From contig CAJUQZ010000128.1 of assembly GCA_910588755.1 (NCBI GenBank), positions 1 to 13,493 on the forward strand: 13,493 bases of DNA. Reading direction: 5' to 3'. Source of the DNA: an uncultured Lachnospiraceae bacterium (lineage in GTDB: Bacteria > Bacillota > Clostridia > Lachnospirales > Lachnospiraceae). This document shows, in pieces, positions 7,707 through 13,493 of the stretch; position 1 is the stretch's first letter; each line of letters opens with the position of its first letter. The notes under the pieces were generated by a model. That model saw only the letters and a program-made list of their open reading frames with translations, ran no database searches and had not been told where the DNA came from. A program made the position numbers and the translations under genes.

Positions 7707-7770
7707 GCGCGGGCTATCACATTTTATATTTACTTTTTACGATATTTGCAATAGCCGCGCTATGCAAAGT
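7707..7770. repeat. Inverted-repeat element, copy 1
   Basis: The arms GCGCGGGCTAT (7707-7717) and ATAGCCGCGC (7751-7760) pair with one bulged base. The right part, read on the plus strand, TTGCAATAGCC then GCGCTATGCA, recurs almost unchanged at 8392-8412 upstream of the CD3324-family gene. Both copies have the same orientation relative to the gene they precede. It could be an operator, an RNA structure in the leader, or a short dispersed repeat. Confidence 0.5.
7723..7751 (-). promoter_or_regulatory. Promoter of the DUF1062 gene
   Basis: On the minus strand TTGCAA (7746-7751) and TATAAA (7723-7728) are separated by exactly 17 bases, a near-consensus sigma-A spacing. Transcription would begin near 7716, about 67 bases before the start codon. 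The two arms of an inverted repeat (7707-7717 and 7751-7760) flank these boxes, so a protein bound to the arms would cover the promoter. Confidence 0.65.
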
Positions 7771-7951
7771 AAACAGGTGTGGTCATAAACAAATCGCTCC
7801 TTTATCAGACAGATTTGGGAATCGTGCTTCCTTTGGGGCATTTTCCTGATGCCTTCATAATCTTTTCAATACAGACACAATTTTTCTGTTATTTCCCATG
7901 TAATACAACATAGCATATCTGTGTTTCGCCTTCCACCTCACATATTTTTGC
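7771..7951. other. Intergenic stretch without a recognisable gene
   Basis: This stretch lies between the DUF1062 promoter region and the terminator of the CD3324-family gene. No reading frame with a ribosome binding site and no convincing structure was found. A minus-strand run beginning MKASGKCPKGSTIP is too short and degenerate to name. Confidence 0.4.
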
Positions 7952-7987
7952 AAAAAAAGATGAGCCAGTACTATGTACCAGCCCATC
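7952..7987 (-). terminator. Intrinsic terminator of the CD3324-family gene
   Basis: On the minus strand GATGGGCTGGTAC-ATA-GTACTGG and CTCATC form a 13-bp stem (7959-7987, three G-U pairs, three-base loop) followed at once by seven T. The reverse orientation has only a weak T-run, so it mainly serves the minus-strand gene. Confidence 0.85.
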
Positions 7988-7992
7988 ATTTT

Positions 7993-8072
7993 ATTCGTTT
8001 GTCTTTTTATTCGTTTGTATTCCTATTCACTTGTCTTTCTATTCACTTGACTTTCTATTCACTTGACTTTTT
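7993..8072. repeat. Five tandem 16-bp repeats at the 3' end of the CD3324-family gene
   Basis: Five consecutive 16-bp units begin at 7993, 8009, 8025, 8041 and 8057. On the plus strand they run from ATTCGTTTGTCTTTTT through ATTCACTTGTCTTTCT to ATTCACTTGACTTTTT. Units 3-5 are nearly identical and units 1-2 more diverged. The last unit codes for the end of the CD3324-family protein (KKSSE and stop at 8055); the other four are in the 3' untranslated part, before the terminator. Sixteen is not a multiple of three, so expansion leaves the protein end unchanged. Confidence 0.85.
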
Positions 8073-8333
8073 AAAATTTCTCAAAATACGCTGTATACTC
8101 TTCTCGGACAGAAAGTACCTGCGCGCCAGCTCCTCAGTCCTGCTCCCGGCCTGATAGTCCTCATATATCTGCCTGTCGCGCTGCCAGAGCTCCTGTCTGA
8201 TCTGCGTGCCGCTTCCCCACGCCTGTCTGTTTGACGGCTTGCGCGGGATATAGATGCTCTCCCCGTCAACATACTGCTGTATCATCTCTATGATTTCAAT
8301 GGGCAGAATTTCTTCTGCTCTTATATAGCCCAT
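8055..8333 (-). CDS. CD3324-family HTH (Mor-like) DNA-binding protein
   Basis: A 92-aa protein that opens MGYIRAEEILPIEIIEMIQQ, then YVDGESIYIPRKPSNRQAWG, a charged helix and a C-terminal helix-turn-helix at about 58-88 (IYEDYQAGSRTEELARRYF then LSEKSIQRILRNFKK). This order (IQ-YVDGE-IYIPRK, TGT-like linker, then HTH) is that of CD3324-family proteins, related to the Mor/C activator of Mu-like phages and widespread in Clostridia. The length is normal. The start is fixed by AGGAGG five bases before ATG 8331-8333. It likely acts as a small transcription factor. Its targets are unknown, but the repeated inverted element upstream of this gene and of the neighbouring DUF1062 gene is a possible site (inference). 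It is a single-gene unit closed by a strong terminator. Confidence 0.88.
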   Translation of the reverse strand: MGYIRAEEILPIEIIEMIQQYVDGESIYIPRKPSNRQAWGSGTQIRQELWQRDRQIYEDYQAGSRTEELARRYFLSEKSIQRILRNFKKSSE

Positions 8334-8365
8334 GTCTGCCTCCTAAACTTATATAGTACAAGGAA

Positions 8366-8412
8366 AGCATTGGCTATAACAATTTGATTGATTGCAATAG
8401 CCAGTGCTATGC
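8366..8412. repeat. Inverted-repeat element, copy 2
   Basis: AGCATTGGCTAT (8366-8377) and ATAGCCAGTGCT (8397-8408) form a 12-bp stem with one G-U pair and a 19-base loop. The right part matches copy 1 at 7746-7764 (TTGCAATAGCC, then one extra base and GTGCTATGCA). It sits about 33 bases before the start codon of the CD3324-family gene, and would cover or overlap its promoter. A possible -10 (TACTAT, minus strand, with a TG extension) and -35 (TTGTTA) lie at about 8354-8383. Confidence 0.55.
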
Positions 8413-8547
8413 AGACATAACATATCGTTTCATATAAAAGTATCCCCCCTCACCTATAGCCGACAGAACGTTTTCTCTCTATTTGCACTCTCATTTTACC
8501 ATTAATGCGGCCATAATGCAATATCTGCATCAAATGCGCACGGAAGC

Positions 8548-8576
8548 TTGTGGATATCCCATAAATGTGCTAAACT
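8548..8576 (+). promoter_or_regulatory. Candidate promoter of the 552-aa gene
   Basis: TTGTGG (8548-8553), 17 bases, then TAAACT (8571-8576). Each box matches consensus at four positions. It would give a leader of about 120 bases. No other gene lies between 8412 and 8704. Confidence 0.3.
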
Positions 8577-8639
8577 AGTATAACCCACACGAAATACCCT
8601 AATGTTTGGCGCAGAATATTTTTCTGAGAGTACTGCTTC

Positions 8640-8703
8640 CCAAACGCAGGCGTAGCGGTGGCTACGTCGAGACTCCGCGATGGACATATCTGGAGGTTTT
8701 TTG
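8640..8703 (+). other. GC-rich leader segment with hairpin, abutting the 552-aa gene
   Basis: CGTAGC-GGTG-GCTACG (hairpin at 8649-8664) is followed by a GC-rich run that ends in the ribosome binding site of the 552-aa gene. In one frame it reads RRSGGYVETPRWTYLEVF followed by a stop at the start codon. That is orderly, protein-like text in an otherwise AT-rich leader. It may be a short upstream peptide whose stop overlaps the next gene (coupling), or the tail of a dispersed repeat. No start codon for it is convincing. Confidence 0.35.
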
Positions 8704-10362
8704 ATGATATTTCCAAAAGTATTACAATCTCTGCAGAATGTACATAGAATCATACAAAGATGGATAGAACTTTTACTGCCAAACCTAGAAAAACGCCAGT
8801 CACAGGAGATTCTGCGGCTTATCTGCCATAAATATCATGAAGAAGAACCAGGGACAAAAAGCAGGACAGATGCGCCTAAGAAATTTCTGTCAGGGAAGCC
8901 CATGCGCTTCCTGCACATCTCATGGGAAGATTGGAAAGAGCACAAATGGCTGTCCGTTATCTGCCATCCATCGTTTTTGCAAAGGCAGTACAACCGCGAA
9001 GTCCTAGCAGGACTTTGCAGCTTCCTGCAGAAAGAAAATCTGGTTCATCCAGACGGAATAGGACAGGAGCTGTATTTTGCCCTGTGCACTGCATATGGAT
9101 TTTTCACGGATATGGACAGTACGGCAGCGGCTGACAGGCAGACGAAACTGGCGGCATCGCCCGAAGCAGAGCGCGCGTATGTCCGTGTGAAAGGGCTGCT
9201 TGCTGAACACCCCAGGCACCGGGAGTATGTGCAGGATTTACAGCTCTGGTCTGACCTCAAAGAGGAACGCTGCTTCTTTTCTTTCTGTCAGGAGGCATGC
9301 TGCCCATTGCAGGACACAAAGGCGCGGGGACAGCAGGCCGCCTTTGATGAGAGTTTTCCAGACATGGCGGAACAATGGTTGCTGATGTCCTCCCTTCCTG
9401 ACTCCGATATGGAATTTGCCCTCCGCAATCTCTGCAGTCTGCCGCATCCTTTGTTCTCACGGCAGTTGGCTGCGAAAATGCAGGAATACACGCAACTGCG
9501 TCATATGCAGCAGGAATTTTTCCAGGCGTTTGTGTGCGCACTGGACCATACAGAAAAAGGTCACTGCGTCCATGAATGCGGATATGTGCCGCATATGCAG
9601 CGCTTTGGCGCCCTGATGGCACAGTATGACTCTGCGGGACAATGGAAAAAGCTCCTGTGCAGCCGCCGTTTCCAGAACGATTTGCGCGACTGGGTGCTGC
9701 ACCCGCGCTACGGCTGCTATGTCAGCTCCATGCCCAGGTATCTGGAATACTACGTGTGGCGGGAAGTGCGCCGCCAGTTCGACGGCAGTTCGCCCTTTGA
9801 GGAGGAACTTCTTGCGTGGCTTAAAAATGACCTGTACTTCACAGAATACGAAAAACGCTATCAAAAAGAATTGGTATGGAAGGAGCAACAGATAGAAAAA
9901 GCCTATTTCCGCGCATTGTTTCCCCTGCCGGAACGAAGCGCGGGTAAGCTTGAGGTGCTCCGCATGGCAGAGCTGGGAAAGCCGTTGGATGCAAAGAAAG
10001 CATCAGAAGCGCTCAGCGAACTGTACAAATATGATGAAACGGCGTTGCGCCGCCTGACACAGGCCACGAATACTATGGTGCATTTCAATTTCCTCCTGAG
10101 CGCGCCAAAGGACAGTGATACGGCGGCATGGGGAGACGCGGTCTGTTTTCTGGAGGATGAAGTCCTAATCTACCTCCGGGAGGAAAACGGAACCTGCCGC
10201 TTAAGCCACGCTACTTTTTTTGACCTGATCTCACACATAGTAGACAGCAAGGCAGACTGCCATCTCACACATAAGAAATCTTTCTATAATGATGCGTTTA
10301 TAGAGACAGTCTGTAAAAATATGTATCTATACGAAAGCTATATATCAGGTGATATTTTCTGA
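8704..10362 (+). CDS. Unrecognised 552-aa soluble protein
   Basis: I do not recognise this protein. No signal peptide, membrane helix or known catalytic motif is visible. It is mostly helical with many Trp, Tyr and Phe. Two passages resemble each other loosely: DWKEHKWLSVICHPSFLQRQY near residue 75-95 and QWKKLLCSRRFQNDLRDWV near residue 310-330. This suggests internal repetition of a W-K...C...F helix unit of the sort seen in long helical scaffolds that follow J domains in Clostridia, but there is no HPD motif. Scattered cysteines (FCQEACC near 195) are not arranged as a metal site. A frame upstream could start eight codons earlier at 8680, but GGAGG lies seven bases before ATG 8704-8706. 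It is followed after 66 bases by the radical SAM gene on the same strand, so the two may share a transcript. Confidence 0.75.
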   Translation: MIFPKVLQSLQNVHRIIQRWIELLLPNLEKRQSQEILRLICHKYHEEEPGTKSRTDAPKKFLSGKPMRFLHISWEDWKEHKWLSVICHPSFLQRQYNREVLAGLCSFLQKENLVHPDGIGQELYFALCTAYGFFTDMDSTAAADRQTKLAASPEAERAYVRVKGLLAEHPRHREYVQDLQLWSDLKEERCFFSFCQEACCPLQDTKARGQQAAFDESFPDMAEQWLLMSSLPDSDMEFALRNLCSLPHPLFSRQLAAKMQEYTQLRHMQQEFFQAFVCALDHTEKGHCVHECGYVPHMQRFGALMAQYDSAGQWKKLLCSRRFQNDLRDWVLHPRYGCYVSSMPRYLEYYVWREVRRQFDGSSPFEEELLAWLKNDLYFTEYEKRYQKELVWKEQQIEKAYFRALFPLPERSAGKLEVLRMAELGKPLDAKKASEALSELYKYDETALRRLTQATNTMVHFNFLLSAPKDSDTAAWGDAVCFLEDEVLIYLREENGTCRLSHATFFDLISHIVDSKADCHLTHKKSFYNDAFIETVCKNMYLYESYISGDIF

Positions 10363-10428
10363 TCGGAGATAAAATCTACAGTTCCTAATTAACTGATATC
10401 TGTTTTATAGCGCGCAAGGGGTATAACT

Positions 10429-12213
10429 ATGAATCAATCGCAGACAAACAAAATTCTTCTTATCGGTATCAATGCCAAGTACATACACTCCAACCCGGCT
10501 GTCCACAGTCTGAAGGCCTATGCGGACAAATATTACCCTGAACGTCCCGATGACTGCACTGTCGGGATTGCAGAGTACACGATCAACCAGCCATCTGGCG
10601 CCATCCTAGCAGACCTCTATCAGAGAAAACCGCAGGTGGCAGCCTTTTCCTGCTATATCTGGAACTGGATGATGGTACAGGAGCTGCTCGCAGAGTTGCC
10701 AAAGCTTCTGCCCGACACCGCACTCTGGCTTGGCGGCCCTGAGGTTTCTTATCATACCCAGGAGCTGATGCAGTCATTCCCCCAGCTTACAGGTATCATG
10801 GTCGGTGAGGGCGAGGAGACCTTCCTGGAGCTTTTGAAATATTATTGCGCGCACACAACATCCCTAAAAGAAATCAAGGGTATTGTCTGTAAAGACGGCT
10901 TTACAGGAGAACACGCTCCTATGAATCTGAACCGGATTCCTTTTTTCTATTATGACACGCTTGTCACTTTTAAAAACCGTATCATCTACTACGAATCCCA
11001 GCGCGGTTGCCCATTTCAGTGCGCCTACTGCCTGTCTTCCATAGACAAAAGCCTCCGCCTGCGCGACATCGAAACGGTAAAAACCGAGCTGAAATATTTT
11101 CTTGACAACAACGTACCGCAGGTAAAATTTATTGACCGCACATTTAACTGCAATGAACACCATGCACTTTCCATCTGGACCTATCTGAAAGAAAATGACA
11201 ATGGTGTCACAAATTTTCACTTTGAGATCGCAGCAGACCTGTTGACCGACAGCCAGCTTGAAGTGATGTGCGGCATGCGTCCCGGATTGATCCAGCTCGA
11301 AATCGGCGTGCAGTCCACCAACAAAGCCACACTGCAAGCGATCAACCGCCGCACGGACATTGACGCACTCCGCCGGAAAACTGCCGCAATCCACAGCTTC
11401 CACAATATCCACCAGCACCTTGATCTGATCGCTGGACTTCCGCACGAGGATTATAACAGCTTTGCGCAATCGTTTAACGCTGTCTATGAAATGGAGCCAG
11501 ACCAGCTGCAGCTTGGCTTTCTGAAAGTACTAAAGGGCTCACCGATGGAACAGCGCGCCAGTGAGTATGGCATTGTCTGCAACTCCCATCCGCCCTACGA
11601 GGTCCTGTACACAAGGTGGCTTTGCTTTGATGACCTCCTGAAATTAAAAGGCATCGAAGAAATGGTAGAAATATACTACAATTCCAGCCAGTTCTCCCAT
11701 ACCCTGCCCGTCCTGAACCAGGCGTTTGCCTCTCCCTTCCACATGTACGAGGCGCTCGCTAACTATTACCGCGCAAACGGATATACGACTAGTACACCCT
11801 CACGGCTCTACCGCTACCAGGTACTGCTGGATTTCGCATGCACTGTCGCCCCTGACCTGCGTGCCCTTTTTGTTGAGCTTCTCACCTTTGACCTCTATTT
11901 GCGTGAGAACCTTAAAAACCGCCCTGATTTCTCCACAGAAAATATGCTGGAGAGAGATGCCGCGGAAAAGCAAAAAGTACGTCAGTTTTTCGAGCGTGAA
12001 ATAAAAACGCACGAACATCTGAAAGGCTATGAGGTCTGTACACCGGCGCAGCTTCTGCGAATGACGCATATCGAACGCTTTTCATTCCCGGTGTGGGAGA
12101 AATGCCCCGCAGACTGCACTGTTCGGCTGGCGCGCCCCGCCTATATCCTGTTTGATTACCAGGACCGCAGCGCGCTGACGCATGATGCTGCTTTTTATAT
12201 CATTCCTTTATAA
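10429..12213 (+). CDS. B12-binding-domain radical SAM protein with DUF4080 tail
   Basis: A 594-aa protein of the cobalamin-binding radical SAM group. The N-terminal domain (residues about 8-145) has a Rossmann-like text with ILLIGINAKYIHSNPAVHSL, LWLGGPEVSYH and IMVGEGEETFLELL. The radical SAM barrel (about 180-390) carries the 4Fe-4S motif C194-x3-C198-x2-C201 (RGCPFQCAYC), KFIDRTFNCN, LIQLEIGVQSTN and LIAGLPHEDY. The remainder (about 400-590) matches the DUF4080 type of tail in order and length. Such proteins cleave S-adenosylmethionine to make a 5'-deoxyadenosyl radical; the substrate is unknown. There is no His ligand signature (DxHxxG) for base-off cobalamin, so the B12 role is uncertain. 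AAGGGG lies seven bases upstream of ATG. It ends 42 bases from the convergent dipeptidase gene. Confidence 0.93.
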   Translation: MNQSQTNKILLIGINAKYIHSNPAVHSLKAYADKYYPERPDDCTVGIAEYTINQPSGAILADLYQRKPQVAAFSCYIWNWMMVQELLAELPKLLPDTALWLGGPEVSYHTQELMQSFPQLTGIMVGEGEETFLELLKYYCAHTTSLKEIKGIVCKDGFTGEHAPMNLNRIPFFYYDTLVTFKNRIIYYESQRGCPFQCAYCLSSIDKSLRLRDIETVKTELKYFLDNNVPQVKFIDRTFNCNEHHALSIWTYLKENDNGVTNFHFEIAADLLTDSQLEVMCGMRPGLIQLEIGVQSTNKATLQAINRRTDIDALRRKTAAIHSFHNIHQHLDLIAGLPHEDYNSFAQSFNAVYEMEPDQLQLGFLKVLKGSPMEQRASEYGIVCNSHPPYEVLYTRWLCFDDLLKLKGIEEMVEIYYNSSQFSHTLPVLNQAFASPFHMYEALANYYRANGYTTSTPSRLYRYQVLLDFACTVAPDLRALFVELLTFDLYLRENLKNRPDFSTENMLERDAAEKQKVRQFFEREIKTHEHLKGYEVCTPAQLLRMTHIERFSFPVWEKCPADCTVRLARPAYILFDYQDRSALTHDAAFYIIPL

Positions 12214-12255
12214 AAATGCTAAATGACATCATGACAAACAGACAGACAAGGCAGC
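12214..12255. other. Convergent intergenic gap
   Basis: The gap is only 42 bases between two converging genes. It contains no stable hairpin with a T-tract in either direction, so neither gene has a visible intrinsic terminator here. Confidence 0.5.
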
Positions 12256-13404
12256 TCATAACATTTCCCTGTACACCCGCATGACATTCCGGTACAGAAT
12301 GTTGTCGATCTCCGCGCCTGTAAAGTGCTGTCGCTCCAATTCGTCTGCGAGCTTATACATCTGGGAACAGTCCTGTATCTCAAGTTCCCCTCCGATGCCG
12401 TCAAAGTCTGTGCCAAGCCCAAGACATTCACTGCCTCCCACATGAAGCATGTGACGCGCGTGCGCTGCCATGCGTGCCACGGTGGAGTGACTGTCGTTTG
12501 TCTGATTCAAAAAACAGCCATAAAAATTGAGTCCTATGACACCACCGCGCTCCGCGATTGTCCGAATCATGTCGTCTGTAAGGTTTCTGCAGTGTCCGCA
12601 CAGCGCACGCGCATTGGAATGACTCGCCACAAACGGTCCCTTCGTTTGACGCGCGATATCCCAGAACCCTGCGTCCGACAGGTGCGAGACATCAATGATC
12701 ATGCCAAGCTCCTGCATTCGTTCTACAAACAAAAAACCTTTTTGGGTCAATCCCATAGAGCTGTCAAACAGACAGAATCCATTGCCGTCTTTTACAAAGC
12801 TGTCTGTTTCAGTTTTCATCTCTGGCCGCGTATCTCTCACAAACAGATTTGGCCCTGCAAGTTCGTTTGGATAATTCCAGGTTAGTGTCATCATGCGCGC
12901 ACCAAGCTGGTACAGCTTCTCGAGATTTTCGATTTCTCCCTTACAGCAGCCGCCCTCCTCGATTGTCATAAGCGCGGACATCTTTCCCTGCCGCTCATTG
13001 TCGAGGATTTCGTCATATGTCTTTATGACACAAATGTCATTTTTGTTTTTTTCCATTTCTTCCTGAAATACACCTATCAACTCCATCACATATGCAAATG
13101 GATCCAGCCCTTTCTTCAGATCAACATACATGGCAAAATTCTGCAGAATATAACCAGACTGCCTCATCCTCTGAATGTCAATATGTAAATTGTTTCGGGA
13201 AAGCTGCTGCGGACCGTCGCTTGCTCCCGAAGCCATATTCCCCATAGCATCCGCGGATTCCCGGGGAATAGCATATTCCTGGGAAATGGCACTTTTCGGG
13301 AAATTACCACTTTTTTGGGAAGTGGCACAGTCCTGGCGAATGGCACATTTCCTACTTTCCCAGATTTCAGAAATTGTATCACAGTGCATGTCGGCGATTT
13401 TCAT
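12256..13404 (-). CDS. Membrane dipeptidase (peptidase family M19)
   Basis: A 382-aa zinc dipeptidase of the renal dipeptidase type, which hydrolyses dipeptides, including some with D-amino acids at the second position. The metal site is complete: H7 and D9 in ADMHCDT, E150 in MTIEEGG, H241 in IIDVSHLSD and H262 in VASHSNARA, plus D333 in LGLGTDFDG. TLTWNYPNELAG and GGVIGLNFYG are also typical. There is no signal peptide, so the bacterial form is cytoplasmic. The odd feature is a 50-residue low-complexity insert between residues 18 and 70, of which residues 20-49 are a degenerate hexapeptide repeat (CAIRQD, CATSQK, SGNFPK, SAISQE, YAIPRE). Family members usually have a much shorter link from DMHCDT to NDLHID. 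AGGAG lies seven bases before ATG 13402-13404. The gene is monocistronic here and converges on the radical SAM gene. Confidence 0.95.
   Translation of the reverse strand: MKIADMHCDTISEIWESRKCAIRQDCATSQKSGNFPKSAISQEYAIPRESADAMGNMASGASDGPQQLSRNNLHIDIQRMRQSGYILQNFAMYVDLKKGLDPFAYVMELIGVFQEEMEKNKNDICVIKTYDEILDNERQGKMSALMTIEEGGCCKGEIENLEKLYQLGARMMTLTWNYPNELAGPNLFVRDTRPEMKTETDSFVKDGNGFCLFDSSMGLTQKGFLFVERMQELGMIIDVSHLSDAGFWDIARQTKGPFVASHSNARALCGHCRNLTDDMIRTIAERGGVIGLNFYGCFLNQTNDSHSTVARMAAHARHMLHVGGSECLGLGTDFDGIGGELEIQDCSQMYKLADELERQHFTGAEIDNILYRNVMRVYREML
13258..13347. repeat. Five 18-bp coding repeats (hexapeptide) in the dipeptidase gene
   Basis: Five consecutive 18-bp units start at 13258, 13276, 13294, 13312 and 13330. 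On the plus strand two of them read TTCCCGGGGAATAGCATA and TTCCTGGGAAATGGCACT. They encode the minus-strand hexapeptides YAIPRE, SAISQE, SGNFPK, CATSQK and CAIRQD. Length is a multiple of three, so copy-number changes would keep the frame. A sixth partial unit (SADAMG) may follow. Confidence 0.8.
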
Positions 13405-13493
13405 TTTGCTACTCCTCTGTTTTAAACATATATTCTAAACTATAAATGAGCAAAAATTGAAATTTGCACAAATTTGTCCGCCATACAACGACA

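Noticed and set aside
7707..7760. Invertible promoter (phase-variation switch) at the DUF1062 gene
   Set aside because: The arms do flank a promoter, but the interior is only about 33 bases, far shorter than typical invertible promoters, and no recombinase gene is near. An operator or hairpin is simpler.
8502..8753. Minus-strand 83-codon frame upstream of and overlapping the 552-aa gene
   Set aside because: No ribosome binding site, antisense to the well-supported start of the 552-aa gene, and no family-like text.

Overview
The window reads as chromosome of a low-to-moderate GC Gram-positive anaerobe, most likely a Lachnospiraceae-type member of the Clostridia. The support is family-level: CD3324-type regulator, DUF1062 protein, B12-binding radical SAM protein with a DUF4080 tail, M19 dipeptidase and strong AGGAGG ribosome binding sites. 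No rRNA, tRNA, CRISPR array or intact transposase was seen.

Layout. (1) Positions 49-1765, minus strand: a small operon that looks like an immunity-gene array without its toxin. It holds an all-helical 327-aa protein (Imm49-like, tentative), a 37-codon remnant of a DUF4274-like gene, and a 222-aa DUF6985-like protein, each with its own Shine-Dalgarno site and nearly overlapping. (2) Positions 2008-6149, minus strand: an AT-rich two-ORF module, a 198-aa helical protein followed by a 1189-aa NACHT-family STAND NTPase. The overlap strongly suggests that they were once one bacterial NACHT (antiphage-type) protein, now divided by a -1 frame change inside the N-terminal helical domain. (3) Positions 6150-7028: no intact gene. 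It holds two near-perfect palindromes and the decayed, internally deleted remains of what looks like a linear amide C-N hydrolase gene. (4) Positions 7029-8412, minus strand: a DUF1062 zinc-ribbon protein and a CD3324-family HTH protein. A similar hairpin element lies upstream of each. The second gene ends in a five-unit 16-nt tandem repeat and a good intrinsic terminator. (5) Positions 8548-12213, plus strand: an unrecognised 552-aa protein and a cobalamin-binding-type radical SAM protein, probably co-transcribed. (6) Positions 12256-13404, minus strand and convergent: an M19 membrane dipeptidase with an unusual in-frame hexapeptide repeat next to its first metal-binding motif.

The left half (immunity array, split NACHT gene, pseudogene) looks like an accessory or defence island. 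The right half is more GC-rich and looks like ordinary chromosome. The strongest candidates for something new are the split NACHT protein, the paired hairpin element and the dipeptidase repeat. All family names come from reading the sequence by eye, without any database search.
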